A DNA stretch of 64,000 nucleotides from Thalassobacillus devorans (GCF_011761345.1 NZ_JAASRY010000002.1:705856-769855), one strand, 5' to 3'; numbered from the stretch's first letter, positions 53,900 through 62,790 are shown. The notes: generated by a model not told the origin, from the letters alone. Numbers and translations: made by a program.

Positions 53900-54973
53900 T
53901 TGGTTTTGCGAACACCTTCAAACGGATGGACAATGATGAGAAATGTTTATCGGCATGTTTTCCCGCAAGTACATAAGGAGCTGAACGGCTGGATCAGCAT
54001 GGCACAAAAAATACCAAATGAAGAATTACGTAAGCAGGCGCTGGCAAGCATAGAGGGCAAGACTTTTCACTGCGAAGGTGGTTCTATCTATAGCATGCTG
54101 GCGGGCAGACGGTGGAAAGACGCGGTAAAATTCATCGTTGCTTATCAAACAATCAGTGACTATTTGGATAATTTATGTGACCGTAGCACCTCCCTGGATC
54201 CCCAGGATTTCCGAATGCTTCATCAGTCAATGACGGATGCCTTGACCCCTGGGAACCCTGTGCATGACTACTATCAATACCGTGAAGAGCGAAATGACGG
54301 GGGTTACCTGAAATCTTTAGTTATTACCTGTCAGAAAGTGTTGGAAGGGCTGCCGGATTATTCAATTGTCCATCCTTATGTAAATCAGTTAGGTGATTTG
54401 TATAATGACTTGCAGGTCCACAAACATGTGGTCGAAGAAGAACGCATCCCGAGACTGCAAACATGGTTTTCCGAACAGAAAACAGCTAAAGGGTTGAAAT
54501 GGTATGAATTCTCTGCCTGTACCGGTTCGACTCTTGGAATTTTCTGTCTGGTTTCGTATACCTTAGGCGGAACGATGAACGAAAGACTTGCAAAAACAGT
54601 TGCGGAAAGCTACTTTCCTTTTTTACAAGGTCTTCATATCTTGTTGGATTATTACATTGACCAGCAGGAGGATGAGGAGGAAGGTGACCTCAACTTCTGT
54701 TCCTATTATGAAAGTGAACGAGAGATGCGGAAACGTTTCGTTTATTTTGTGGAAGAGACAAAGTCACGGACTAAAACACTTCCGGATGTTCACTTCCATC
54801 AGATGATTCAGGAGGGGCTTGTCGGTATGTATCTTGCTGATCGAAAGGTTAGCAGGCTTGAAAATGCAAAGGTATTTGTCCGGGAATTATTAAACGCAAG
54901 CGGGAGAAAAGCCAAGTTTTTTCATTTTCAAACGAAAGTCTATCATAAATTGAAACCCGGCAAGTCGCTATAA
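53900..54973 (+). CDS. ytpB: Tetraprenyl-beta-curcumene synthase YtpB (DUF2600)
   Basis: A 357-residue class IB terpene synthase that cyclises C35 heptaprenyl diphosphate to tetraprenyl-beta-curcumene. Asp-rich motifs are TISDYLDNLCDRS (about residues 92-104) and the acidic DYYIDQQEDEEEGDLNF (about residues 249-265), expected to bind Mg-diphosphate. TTG 53900 is 7 nt after GAGGAG. The second enzyme of the sesquarterpene route (a squalene-hopene-type cyclase) is not in the window. Coupled to ytpA. Its heptaprenyl substrate is shared with menaquinone side-chain synthesis. Confidence 0.9.
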   Translation: MVLRTPSNGWTMMRNVYRHVFPQVHKELNGWISMAQKIPNEELRKQALASIEGKTFHCEGGSIYSMLAGRRWKDAVKFIVAYQTISDYLDNLCDRSTSLDPQDFRMLHQSMTDALTPGNPVHDYYQYREERNDGGYLKSLVITCQKVLEGLPDYSIVHPYVNQLGDLYNDLQVHKHVVEEERIPRLQTWFSEQKTAKGLKWYEFSACTGSTLGIFCLVSYTLGGTMNERLAKTVAESYFPFLQGLHILLDYYIDQQEDEEEGDLNFCSYYESEREMRKRFVYFVEETKSRTKTLPDVHFHQMIQEGLVGMYLADRKVSRLENAKVFVRELLNASGRKAKFFHFQTKVYHKLKPGKSL

Positions 54974-54988
54974 GCGACAGCCGGGTTT
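54953..54988. terminator. Terminator overlapping the 3' ends of ytpB and ytqB
   Basis: AAACCCGGC-AGTCGCT pairs with GCGACA-GCCGGGTTT around 4 nt, one of the longest stems here. It includes the final codons of ytpB and abuts the ytqB stop. Confidence 0.75.
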
Positions 54989-55559
54989 ATTTTCTTTTTT
55001 CGATGGCAATTACAAAAGGCGGGGTATTTTTCTGGTTAATAAAAGCGTACTGTAAGACATGAAAAGATTGCTGATTCAGGGTTTGGACATAGTCCAATAA
55101 CTGGTCTTTTTCTTCCGAGCCGCCAGCATGACCGTGATAAACGACTAATACCACCACACCTTCGGGCTGGAGCAGCTCGAGTAAGTGTTCGAGAGCAGTT
55201 AACGTGGAGGTGGGGGTCGTTACAACTGTTTTATCACTGCCTGGCAAATAACCAAGATTGAAAATGGCCCCTTTCAATAAACGCGTATGTTCTGGTTTTA
55301 TATACCTGCTGACTTCTTTATGACTATCGTGTATCAATGTTACGCGATTGAATTGCTGCTCTGTCAATTTTGCTTTAGTAGAAGCGATAGCAGCGTCCTG
55401 GATATCAAATCCGTACACATAGCCTGTTTCGCCAACCAGATTACTTAGAAATTGTGTATCATGGCCGTTACCACAGGTAGCATCTACTGCGGTATCACCT
55501 TCCTTGATGGCTGCTTTCATCACCTGATGAGCAAAAGCCAGTACCGTGTTCAATGTCAT
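54987..55559 (-). CDS. ytqB: Class I SAM-dependent methyltransferase YtqB (rRNA methylase family)
   Basis: A 190-residue Rossmann methyltransferase. Motif I is AVDATCGNGHDTQFL (residues 22-36), an acidic end of beta-2 lies in YGFDIQDAAI, and the catalytic-region motif is GAIFNLGYLPGSDKTVVT. The YtqB family is close to SPOUT-independent rRNA methylases, but later annotations implicate tRNA substrates (such as 5-aminomethyl-2-thiouridine); I cannot choose from sequence. ATG 55559 follows AAAGAGGA. It is convergent with ytpB. Confidence 0.88.
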   Translation of the reverse strand: MTLNTVLAFAHQVMKAAIKEGDTAVDATCGNGHDTQFLSNLVGETGYVYGFDIQDAAIASTKAKLTEQQFNRVTLIHDSHKEVSRYIKPEHTRLLKGAIFNLGYLPGSDKTVVTTPTSTLTALEHLLELLQPEGVVVLVVYHGHAGGSEEKDQLLDYVQTLNQQSFHVLQYAFINQKNTPPFVIAIEKRK

Positions 55560-55676
55560 ATAGATTCCTCTTTCTCTCTAAAGTGGTGAAATAATTTTAG
55601 CATGGAACGCTTGGGATACCAATATTCGTGTATGAAAAAATCAGATTTAACCAAGCTAATGGGTGAGGTGATAGCT

Positions 55677-55955
55677 ATGGCGACCAGAGAGTCGATTGAA
55701 ACGATGATCCAGGAGACGAGGCAACGGTTGGAGCAAGCGAAGTATGAGTTGTCCCTTGCTAATCAAAATGGATATCCAATCACAGCAAGTTATACAGAAG
55801 CACAGCAGGGACTGGAACAAACAGAGGTGGAAATTGATAAATTGATGCACAGCGCAAATCATCAGCAGAAAGATCAATTGCATCGCCTCCATCTCCAAGT
55901 AAGTCAATGTTTGAATGATATGATATTGGACGAAAATGATCTGGAGCATCGATGA
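55677..55955 (+). CDS. ytzC: DUF2524 family protein YtzC
   Basis: A 92-residue, mostly helical protein: a helical hairpin with MATRESIETMIQETRQRLEQ at the start and TEVEIDKLMHSAN later. It matches the short YtzC/DUF2524 family next to ytqB in B. subtilis. GAGGTGATAG before ATG 55677 sets the start over in-frame codons upstream (55602). Function is unknown. It ends inside its terminator stem. Confidence 0.8.
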   Translation: MATRESIETMIQETRQRLEQAKYELSLANQNGYPITASYTEAQQGLEQTEVEIDKLMHSANHQQKDQLHRLHLQVSQCLNDMILDENDLEHR

Positions 55956-55978
55956 AACGGCCGTATAGGCCGTTTTTT
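55955..55978 (+). terminator. Terminator of ytzC
   Basis: AAACGGCC and GGCCGTTT pair around 5 nt and are followed by TTTTT. Repeat copy D's target duplication starts in its T-run. Confidence 0.85.
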
Positions 55979-55985
55979 ATTTGTA

Positions 55986-56120
55986 GGCTCTGTTAAATCT
56001 CTGACTTGAATCCTTCCCCCACGCCCCTATACTCCCAAACAATATCTCGAAATCAAGCCTTCGACTTTTCGTCCTATTGTGAAAGAAACCTATTAATCAA
56101 CAACGAAGTTTAACAGAGCC
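55986..56120 (-). mobile_element. Intact short MITE with perfect inverted repeats and target duplication (copy D)
   Basis: A 135-bp element with perfect 12-bp ends GGCTCTGTTAAA (55986-55997) and TTTAACAGAGCC (56109-56120). It is flanked on both sides by TATTTGTA (55978-55985 and 56121-56128), a perfect 8-bp target duplication. The interior keeps CTCGAAATCAAGCCTTCGAC and CCCCCACGCCCC from the larger copies, so it is an internally deleted derivative. No coding capacity. Ends of the type GGCTC with 8-bp duplications occur in the ISL3 family; that affiliation is inference. Confidence 0.85.
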
Positions 56121-56137
56121 TATTTGTAAAAATAACA

Positions 56138-56187
56138 TTGCTTCTTCATTTGTATTAGTGTACTATCTAACTAGTACACTAATACAA
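56138..56187 (+). promoter_or_regulatory. Promoter and perfect inverted-repeat operator of the YtrA-type operon
   Basis: TTGCTT (56138-56143) and TACTAT (56161-56166) are 17 bp apart. TTGTATTAGTGTAC (56150-56163) and GTACACTAATACAA (56174-56187) form a perfect 14-bp inverted repeat that covers the -10. The inner AGTGTA...TACACT resembles the operator described for B. subtilis YtrA. Binding would block the promoter. Confidence 0.8.
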
Positions 56188-56200
56188 AAGGGTGGCATAT

Positions 56201-56971
56201 ATGAAAAGAAAAGCTTTTACCGGATTATGGAAAAAGGAATGGACATTAATGAAAACTTACTATTTAATACTATTGTTGGTGGGATTAGGCTTTGCAGTCG
56301 GGGTTTCTGGCATGGTAGAAGACGTTCAGCTGTTCATGTTAACTGCTATGGTGCTGATTCTTCATATGTTTATTCTTGCTGCTTTAGTCATGTTCAGCTT
56401 AAATCGGGAGGCGGATCAGCTGGAGTTATTTCTCCATAATCCCCAGTCGACATATATGCTTGTCGGCGTAAAGTTTCTTCAATCCCTCTCCTTTATGACT
56501 GTTTCCATGACAGTGTTTGGGCTGATTACAATAATTACTGCAGGAGATTGGATCATCTTGTCGTTGAGAGAAACGGCTCTGGTTGTCTTCATCGCAAACA
56601 TTTTTATATTAGGCCAGGCAATATTATTGGCGGTATTTCTTTTGTTTTTATGGGTACTCCATCAGGTGTTGAAAACATATCTCGGAGGTCTAAGTATTCT
56701 CATTTCTATCCTATTATTTATTTCGCTAATGGCAGTTACATCCTGGATACGTGAATCCTCTTTCTATGAACAGATAGCCGGGTGGGGCACCGTTCAAATT
56801 AACATTGATGGTTTGACAGGCGACTTTTTGAATGTCTTTGGAATGACCGTTCATGGAGGCGTAACAGGAGGATTTCCTATTGTATTAGGTGAAGTGGCAG
56901 CATGGGCGCTGACGGTTGGCCTGCTATATGTGGTGAGTGTTGTGGTATTGGATCGAAAGGTAGAGGTGTAA
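56201..56971 (+). CDS. ABC transporter membrane protein (YtrC/D-like)
   Basis: A 256-residue membrane protein with six to seven hydrophobic helices (about residues 20-37, 45-65, 90-112, 120-150, 160-180, 225-245). It has no recognised active-site motif. AAAGGGTGG precedes ATG 56201. It is the first gene of a five-gene ABC operon, directly behind the operator, and precedes the GntR regulator. It probably partners the ATPase at 57348. In B. subtilis the related Ytr proteins respond to cell-wall antibiotics; the substrate here is unknown. Confidence 0.72.
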   Translation: MKRKAFTGLWKKEWTLMKTYYLILLLVGLGFAVGVSGMVEDVQLFMLTAMVLILHMFILAALVMFSLNREADQLELFLHNPQSTYMLVGVKFLQSLSFMTVSMTVFGLITIITAGDWIILSLRETALVVFIANIFILGQAILLAVFLLFLWVLHQVLKTYLGGLSILISILLFISLMAVTSWIRESSFYEQIAGWGTVQINIDGLTGDFLNVFGMTVHGGVTGGFPIVLGEVAAWALTVGLLYVVSVVVLDRKVEV

Positions 56972-56974
56972 GGC

Positions 56975-57364
56975 ATGGTAATGGACTTCAAGCCGGATAA
57001 GCCGATATATCAGCAGCTGATCGATAAAGTCTCAAGTGAAATCATTCGTGGAGAACGCAATGCTGGAGACAAATTGCCTTCTGTCCGGGAGTTGGCGGTA
57101 GAAACCGGAGTAAATGCTAATACCATGCAACGTGTCTACCGGGAAATGGAGCAGCAGGGGATCGTGGAAACAAAAAGAGGGCAAGGAACTTTCGTTACCG
57201 AAAATCTTGAACGGCTGCAGGAACTGCGCACGGAAATGAAGCAGTTGTACATCGAAGCATTTGTTCAAGATATGAGCGAACTTGGATTCACTCTGGATGA
57301 AATGGTAGATGGTCTTGTGCATTACCAAGGGGAAAGAGAGGGAAAAAATGATTACACTGAATAA
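56975..57364 (+). CDS. ytrA: GntR-family transcriptional repressor, YtrA subfamily
   Basis: A 129-residue regulator. A GntR winged helix-turn-helix (residues 5-70) begins DKPIYQQLIDKVSSEIIRGE, with the helix pair SVRELAVETGVNANTMQRVY and the wing GIVETKRGQGTFV. The short C-terminal dimerisation tail identifies the YtrA subfamily. The perfect palindrome at 56150-56187 is its expected operator, giving autoregulation. ATG 56975 or 56981 may be used. It overlaps the next gene by 17 bp. Confidence 0.88.
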   Translation: MVMDFKPDKPIYQQLIDKVSSEIIRGERNAGDKLPSVRELAVETGVNANTMQRVYREMEQQGIVETKRGQGTFVTENLERLQELRTEMKQLYIEAFVQDMSELGFTLDEMVDGLVHYQGEREGKNDYTE

Positions 57365-58052
57365 CGTATCGAAAAAGTTTTTATGGAAAAAAGCTGTCCA
57401 TAACATGGATGTTCACTTTTCTAAGGGGAAAATTATAGGCGTCATCGGAGAGAATGGCAGCGGCAAATCAACGATGTTTAAACTGATAGCCGGATTATTG
57501 AAGCCTACGAATGGGGAAGTACTCGTGGGGGAAAAACTTGCTGATCGAAAAGTAAGTGCAACAGTTGCCTACATGTCGGATATTGATCAATTCTACCCCT
57601 TTTTTAATGCAGCACAGCTGATCGACTACTATGAAAGTCAGTTTTCAGACTTTGACAGACAAAAGGCGATGGATATCCTTTCATTTATGAAGGTGGACGG
57701 TGACGAGAAAATAAAACACTTGTCAAAAGGCAACAGAGGCAGGGTGAAAATGGCGGTCACATTGGCAAGGAATGCACCCTATATCCTCTTAGATGAACCA
57801 TTTTCCGGCCTCGACCCGATGGTTAGAAGTTCCATAGTCCAAGGTGTAATTCAGTACCTTGATTTAGACCGGCAAACGCTTATCATTACTACACATGAAA
57901 TAAATGAAATCGAGCCCCTCCTTGATGAAGTAGTGGTTTTAAAAGAAGGAACAGTTCTAGCTCAAGGAAATATTGATGAAATTCGCCGCAATCACCAAAT
58001 GAATCTAGTGGATTGGATGAAGCGGTTATATGAAGGGGAGAAGTTAACATGA
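57348..58052 (+). CDS. ABC transporter ATP-binding protein (YtrB-like)
   Basis: A 234-residue ATPase. Walker A is GVIGENGSGKSTMFKLIAG, a variant signature HLSKGNRGRVKMAVTLA, Walker B YILLDEPFSGLD, and the H-loop is TTHEINEIEP. The LSKG signature is typical of YtrB. It starts inside the ytrA reading frame (17-bp overlap) and overlaps the next ATPase by 4 bp, so the operon is translated in concert. Confidence 0.88.
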   Translation: MITLNNVSKKFLWKKAVHNMDVHFSKGKIIGVIGENGSGKSTMFKLIAGLLKPTNGEVLVGEKLADRKVSATVAYMSDIDQFYPFFNAAQLIDYYESQFSDFDRQKAMDILSFMKVDGDEKIKHLSKGNRGRVKMAVTLARNAPYILLDEPFSGLDPMVRSSIVQGVIQYLDLDRQTLIITTHEINEIEPLLDEVVVLKEGTVLAQGNIDEIRRNHQMNLVDWMKRLYEGEKLT

Positions 58053-58972
58053 GTCAGCAGCCAGTTGTCCAGCTGAAACACTTAACGAAAAAAATGGGAA
58101 GAAAAACGATCATCGATAACTTGAGTCTTGATTTGTATCCTGGGCAGGTAACCGGGTTTCTTGGACCTAATGGTGCCGGTAAAACCACCACAATCCGGAT
58201 GATGGTCGGATTGATAAAGCCTACATCCGGAGAAGTTATGATCGACGGCCATCGGTTAAATCAAGATTATACGCAAAGCATTTCACAAGTGGGAGCCATT
58301 GTGGAGAATCCGGAAATGTATAAGTTTATGTCGGGTTACCAGAATTTAATTCATTTCGCCCGTCTGCAAGGGAATATAACAAAGCAACGTATCGAAGATG
58401 TCGTAAAGCAGGTTGGTCTGGAAAAGAGGATCCATGATAAAGTCCAGACCTATTCCTTAGGTATGCGGCAGCGATTAGGGTTAGCGCAGGCTATCCTGCA
58501 TAAGCCGAAATTTTTAATTTTAGATGAACCGACAAATGGATTAGACCCTGCAGGTATACGGGAGTTCCGAATGTATTTACGAAAAATTGCAGCTGAGGAT
58601 GGAGTCTCGGTATTAGTCTCGAGTCATTTACTATCAGAAATCGAGCTAATGTGTGATCGTATTGCCGTCATCCAGCAGGGTAAATTAATTACCATCCGTT
58701 CGGTGGAAGGTAATGACCAGCACCAGAATAAAACGTTTCTATTTGAAGTTTCTAACCCCGCTAAGGCATTGAAACTAATAGAAGAGCACTACGAGGTAAA
58801 CAATGTGGAAGAGACAAAGGGGCAATTGCAATTGACCATTAATAAGGAGCAGGCAGCAGAACTTAACCGTACCTTTGTGGAAAATGGGATAGCTGTTTAT
58901 GAAATAACTGCGTTACGAAAAACATTGGAAGATGAATTTTTAGAAATGACTGGAGGTGAGCAGATTGGCTGA
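58049..58972 (+). CDS. ABC transporter ATP-binding protein (BcrA/drug-export type)
   Basis: A 307-residue ATPase. Walker A is GFLGPNGAGKTTTIRMMVG, signature YSLGMRQRLGLAQAIL, Walker B FLILDEPTNGLDPAG, H-loop VSSHLLSEIE. The C-terminal 80 residues form the DUF4162-like extension seen in bacitracin and lantibiotic immunity exporters. It overlaps the preceding gene (ATGA) and the following permease by 8 bp, so it pairs with that permease. Confidence 0.9.
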   Translation: MSQQPVVQLKHLTKKMGRKTIIDNLSLDLYPGQVTGFLGPNGAGKTTTIRMMVGLIKPTSGEVMIDGHRLNQDYTQSISQVGAIVENPEMYKFMSGYQNLIHFARLQGNITKQRIEDVVKQVGLEKRIHDKVQTYSLGMRQRLGLAQAILHKPKFLILDEPTNGLDPAGIREFRMYLRKIAAEDGVSVLVSSHLLSEIELMCDRIAVIQQGKLITIRSVEGNDQHQNKTFLFEVSNPAKALKLIEEHYEVNNVEETKGQLQLTINKEQAAELNRTFVENGIAVYEITALRKTLEDEFLEMTGGEQIG

Positions 58973-59909
58973 AATGATACGCCTCCTGCAAAATGAATGG
59001 ATGAAAATTTTCAAGCGAAACAGCACTATTATTTTAATTGCAATATTGGTCGGATCGGTCTTTTTATTCGCTTTTGTGAGCAGCTGGGGTAATAGTCAGC
59101 AGGAAAATGTGCCTTGGAAGGAAGAGGTCCAGCAACAGATAATAATGTACGAACAGCAAGCGGGTAATCCAGAAGCAACGGATAAGGAAATAACTTATTA
59201 TGAAGAACAGCAAGTGATTGCTGAACATCGACTGGAAGAAAATATTCCCCCTCTGGATCGGGGGAGCTTCGGACAATTTCTCTTGGATTCTAAAAGTAAC
59301 TTAGCATTTGCCACTTTGTTTACGGTCATCATTGCGTCTGGAATAGTCGCTTCAGAGTTCATCTGGGGGACGATCAAGTTATTGACGATCCGCCCCGTAA
59401 AAAGAGGGAAAATCTTATGGTCTAAGTATGGAGCTGTGCTCTTATTTTCTTTAACCATCGCACTCATTGCTTACGTCACCTCAATAATCAGTGGATGGAT
59501 TTTCTTTGACTCGGGAGAAGGAGTTTTGTTGACTGTTGATAATGGGGAGGTTATGAAGCAATCCATCTGGGTAGAGTCTTTGAAACTTTATGGCTTGTCA
59601 TTTGTTAATTTGTTCATCATGACCTCATTTGCTTTTATGGTTGGCACGTTATCGCGCTCCAATGCTCTTGCTATTGGCCTGTCCATTTTCCTGATGTTCA
59701 CTGGTCAGCAAATGGTGTTCTTACTCCAGGAATATACCATTATGAAATATTACCTTTTTACCCATGCAGATTTGACGCAATATTTGCAGCCAAGAACATT
59801 GGTTGAGGGGATTACACCGCAGTTCTCTATTGTCGTATTGACTACTTACCTGGTGATTTTCCTTACCATCAGTCATCTATCGTTTACTAAAAGAGATATT
59901 GCGACGTGA
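58965..59909 (+). CDS. ABC-2 type transporter permease
   Basis: A 314-residue membrane protein. TM1 is about residues 21-40, followed by a large extracellular loop (residues 45-100) with a Gln/Glu-rich region. Five more helices lie after residue 105, including FATLFTVIIASGIVASEFIW and the ABC-2 motif GTIKLLTIRPVKRGKILWSK. TTG 58965 is chosen because GGAGGT ends 7 nt before it; GTG 58956 overlaps that site. It is the last gene of the operon. A peptide or antibiotic exporter is the family inference. Confidence 0.86.
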   Translation: MAEMIRLLQNEWMKIFKRNSTIILIAILVGSVFLFAFVSSWGNSQQENVPWKEEVQQQIIMYEQQAGNPEATDKEITYYEEQQVIAEHRLEENIPPLDRGSFGQFLLDSKSNLAFATLFTVIIASGIVASEFIWGTIKLLTIRPVKRGKILWSKYGAVLLFSLTIALIAYVTSIISGWIFFDSGEGVLLTVDNGEVMKQSIWVESLKLYGLSFVNLFIMTSFAFMVGTLSRSNALAIGLSIFLMFTGQQMVFLLQEYTIMKYYLFTHADLTQYLQPRTLVEGITPQFSIVVLTTYLVIFLTISHLSFTKRDIAT

Positions 59910-59925
59910 AAGCACTTACCATTGC

Positions 59926-59954
59926 TTGACAAAGCCCTCACGTTTCATTAAGAT
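59926..59954 (+). promoter_or_regulatory. SigA-type promoter of the leuS T-box leader
   Basis: TTGACA (59926-59931) and TAAGAT (59949-59954) are spaced 17 bp apart. It starts 16 bp after the preceding operon's last stop. Confidence 0.78.
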
Positions 59955-59961
59955 ACGGATA

Positions 59962-60207
59962 GATATATTCATAAAGACGTAGAAGAGGATTAGTAATCAG
60001 ACTGCAAGAAATTCAGAGAGTCAGCGGCAGGTGGAAGCTGGCCTTGTAACTGATGAACTCGCCTCGGATGTTATAGAAGGGAAACAGAGTAGCTTCTATC
60101 GGCCCATCGCCGTTACCGATGCTGAAGAGGACGTATAAGACGTCAATTTGGGTGGTACCGCGGGAATGTAAGCTTCTCGTCCCAGTGTTGGGATGAGGGG
60201 CTTTTTT
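59962..60207 (+). ncRNA. T-box leader regulating leuS
   Basis: The stem I features AGAGAGTCAGCGGCAGGTGG and AAGCTGGCC are present. The specifier loop reads GATGAACTCGCC, giving a leucine CTC codon at 60058-60060. The T-box sequence GGGTGGTACCGCGGG is at 60150-60164. The terminator GCTTCTCGTCCCA with TGGGATGAGGGGC and TTTTTT follows at 60170-60207. Uncharged tRNA-Leu should stabilise the antiterminator and raise leuS expression. Confidence 0.95.
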
Positions 60208-60304
60208 ATACTTTAAAAAAGTATATCTTTGTTAAAAGTTTAAAGTATAAGAAATTACGAATGCTTTCGCCATAATTGCTTGGCGACAAGCCGTTTTTTC
60301 TAAT
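60207..60304 (+). repeat. ~97-nt terminator-linked leader element, copy 3 (leuS)
   Basis: It starts at the end of the T-box terminator's T-run. TATACTTTAAA (60207-60217) can pair with TTTAAAGTATA (60239-60249). CGCCA (60268-60272) pairs with TGGCG (60281-60285), and TTTTTTCTAAT closes it. It aligns over its second half with 48187-48252, about 70% identical, with pairing kept. 70 nt separate it from leuS. Confidence 0.65.
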
Positions 60305-60373
60305 ATTTCCAAGCTAATATTGAAATAAGAAAATCATCATCTCTGAGAACCAGATAAGAATGGAGGAAAAGCG

Positions 60374-62788
60374 ATGGCTTTTAAGCACAAAAAGATTGAG
60401 CAGAAATGGCAAGATTATTGGTATAGCAATAAAACGTTCCAGACAGATGCTTCTTCTGATAAGGAGAAATTTTATGCACTGGACATGTTTCCATATCCCT
60501 CAGGGGCCGGTCTCCACGTTGGTCACCCGGAAGGTTATACAGCGACTGACATTGTTTCCCGTATGAAAAGAATGCAAGGCTATGAAGTACTTCACCCGAT
60601 TGGGTGGGATGCATTCGGTCTTCCAGCGGAACAATATGCACTAGATACGGGAAATGACCCGGCGGAATTTACAAAACAGAATATCGATAACTTCCGTCGT
60701 CAAATAAAATCCCTGGGCTTTTCTTATGACTGGGCTCGCGAAGTCAATACGACGGATCCGAACTATTACAAATGGACGCAATGGATTTTCCTGAAGCTTT
60801 ACGAAAAAGGGCTCGCTTATGTAGATGAAGTGCCTGTCAACTGGTGTCCGGCCCTTGGTACGGTATTAGCAAATGAAGAAGTAATTGATGGGAAAAGCGA
60901 ACGCGGCGGCCATCCGGTAGAAAGACGTCCGATGAAGCAATGGATGTTAAAAATTACAGAGTATGCTGATCGTCTGCTGGAAGACTTGGAAGACCTTGAT
61001 TGGCCGGAAAGCATCAAAGATATGCAGCGTAATTGGATTGGTAAATCAGAAGGAGCGGAAGTAGTTTTCGATATTGACGGCTTTGACGAAAGCTTCGATG
61101 TTTTTACTACCCGTCCAGATACCCTTTATGGGGCGACTTACGCGGTGTTGGCTCCAGAGCATCCATTGGTTGAAAAAATTGTAACAGACGAACAAAAATC
61201 TGAAGTTGTACAATACCTTCAAACAGCAAAAGCGAAAAGTGACCTGGAGCGGACCGATCTCGCTAAAGATAAAACAGGAGTATTTACGGGTACTTATGCC
61301 ATCAACCCGATTAATGGCAATAAACTACCGATCTGGGTAGCAGATTACGTGCTTATGACCTATGGCAGCGGTGCAATTATGGCGGTTCCGGCCCATGATG
61401 AACGTGATTATGATTTCGCTAAAAAATATGACTTGCCGATTATCGCTGTAGTGGAAGGCGGAGATATCGAGAACGAAGCATATACGGGGGACGGGAAACA
61501 CATCAACTCTGGGATATTAAACGGTCTGGATAAAGAAGAAGCAATCCAGAAATCAATCGATTGGCTTGTGGAGAAAGGAAAAGGCGAGAAGAAAACAACG
61601 TATCGTCTTCGTGACTGGCTGTTCAGCCGACAGCGTTACTGGGGAGAACCAATCCCGATGATTCATTGGGAGGATGGTTCCATGTCGCCAGTACCAGAAG
61701 AAGAGCTCCCACTTGTCCTGCCAAAAACGACCGAAATCAAGCCGTCCGGAACGGGTGAGTCTCCATTGGCCAACATCGATGACTGGGTAATGGTCACAGA
61801 CCCGGAAACGGGAATGAAAGGACGTCGGGAAACTAACACGATGCCGCAGTGGGCCGGCAGCTGCTGGTATTATCTCCGCTATATTGATCCTGATAATGAC
61901 GAGAAACTTGCCGACTATGACAAGTTGAAAAAGTGGCTTCCGGTTGATATTTATATTGGTGGCGCAGAGCATGCTGTATTGCATCTCTTGTATGCCCGAT
62001 TCTGGCATAAAGTTTTATATGATGCTGGTGTTGTTCCAACTAAGGAACCATTTCAGAAGTTGTTCAACCAGGGTATGATACTTGGCGAGAATAATGAGAA
62101 AATGAGTAAGTCGAAAGGAAATGTCGTCAACCCTGATGATATCGTAGACTCTCATGGTGCTGATACACTTCGTCTGTATGAAATGTTCATGGGACCGCTG
62201 GATGCTTCGGTTGCATGGTCGACGAATGGACTGGATGGGGCACGGCGCTTCCTGGACCGCGTATACCGCTTGATTGTAACAGAAGGAGAAGAGCTTTCCG
62301 ATAAAATTCAACGAAGTAATGATCAAACACTAGAGAAGGTTTATCATGAAACGGTCAAGAAAGTAACAGAAAACTTTGAGGAACTACGGTTCAATACAGG
62401 AATTTCGCAAATGATGGTGTTTGTAAACGAAGGGTATAAAGCAGAAGTTTTACCTAAAGAATATATAGAAGGGTTTGTAAAACTCCTTTCTCCAGTAGCT
62501 CCACACCTTGCAGAAGAATTATGGGAAAAACTAGGTCACCAAGATTCGATTGCTTATCAATCATGGCCTGCTTACGCTGAATCGAAATTAGTGGAAGAGG
62601 AAGTGGAAATCGTTATTCAAGTGATGGGCAAAGTCCGTGCTAAGATGACAGTTTCCAAAGATGCTTCAAAAGAAGACCTTGAAAAAGAAGCAATTGAGCA
62701 TGAAAAAATACAGGAATGGCTGGAAGGAAAGACGGTACGAAAAGTAATTGCTATCCCTGGAAAACTTGTCAATATTGTTGCAAACTGA
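60374..62788 (+). CDS. leuS: Leucyl-tRNA synthetase
   Basis: Charges tRNA-Leu. 804 residues, class I synthetase. The HIGH motif is [12 protein letters not shown] (about residues 47-58, context [12 protein letters not shown]), and the KMSKS loop [11 protein letters not shown] lies around residue 575. The editing domain between them holds [19 protein letters not shown] and the [15 protein letters not shown] loop. The C-terminal anticodon-binding part ends with [25 protein letters not shown] before ATG 60374. Controlled by the T-box upstream. Confidence 0.98.
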   Translation: MAFKHKKIEQKWQDYWYSNKTFQTDASSDKEKFYALDMFPYPSGAGLHVGHPEGYTATDIVSRMKRMQGYEVLHPIGWDAFGLPAEQYALDTGNDPAEFTKQNIDNFRRQIKSLGFSYDWAREVNTTDPNYYKWTQWIFLKLYEKGLAYVDEVPVNWCPALGTVLANEEVIDGKSERGGHPVERRPMKQWMLKITEYADRLLEDLEDLDWPESIKDMQRNWIGKSEGAEVVFDIDGFDESFDVFTTRPDTLYGATYAVLAPEHPLVEKIVTDEQKSEVVQYLQTAKAKSDLERTDLAKDKTGVFTGTYAINPINGNKLPIWVADYVLMTYGSGAIMAVPAHDERDYDFAKKYDLPIIAVVEGGDIENEAYTGDGKHINSGILNGLDKEEAIQKSIDWLVEKGKGEKKTTYRLRDWLFSRQRYWGEPIPMIHWEDGSMSPVPEEELPLVLPKTTEIKPSGTGESPLANIDDWVMVTDPETGMKGRRETNTMPQWAGSCWYYLRYIDPDNDEKLADYDKLKKWLPVDIYIGGAEHAVLHLLYARFWHKVLYDAGVVPTKEPFQKLFNQGMILGENNEKMSKSKGNVVNPDDIVDSHGADTLRLYEMFMGPLDASVAWSTNGLDGARRFLDRVYRLIVTEGEELSDKIQRSNDQTLEKVYHETVKKVTENFEELRFNTGISQMMVFVNEGYKAEVLPKEYIEGFVKLLSPVAPHLAEELWEKLGHQDSIAYQSWPAYAESKLVEEEVEIVIQVMGKVRAKMTVSKDASKEDLEKEAIEHEKIQEWLEGKTVRKVIAIPGKLVNIVAN

Positions 62789-62790
62789 TA

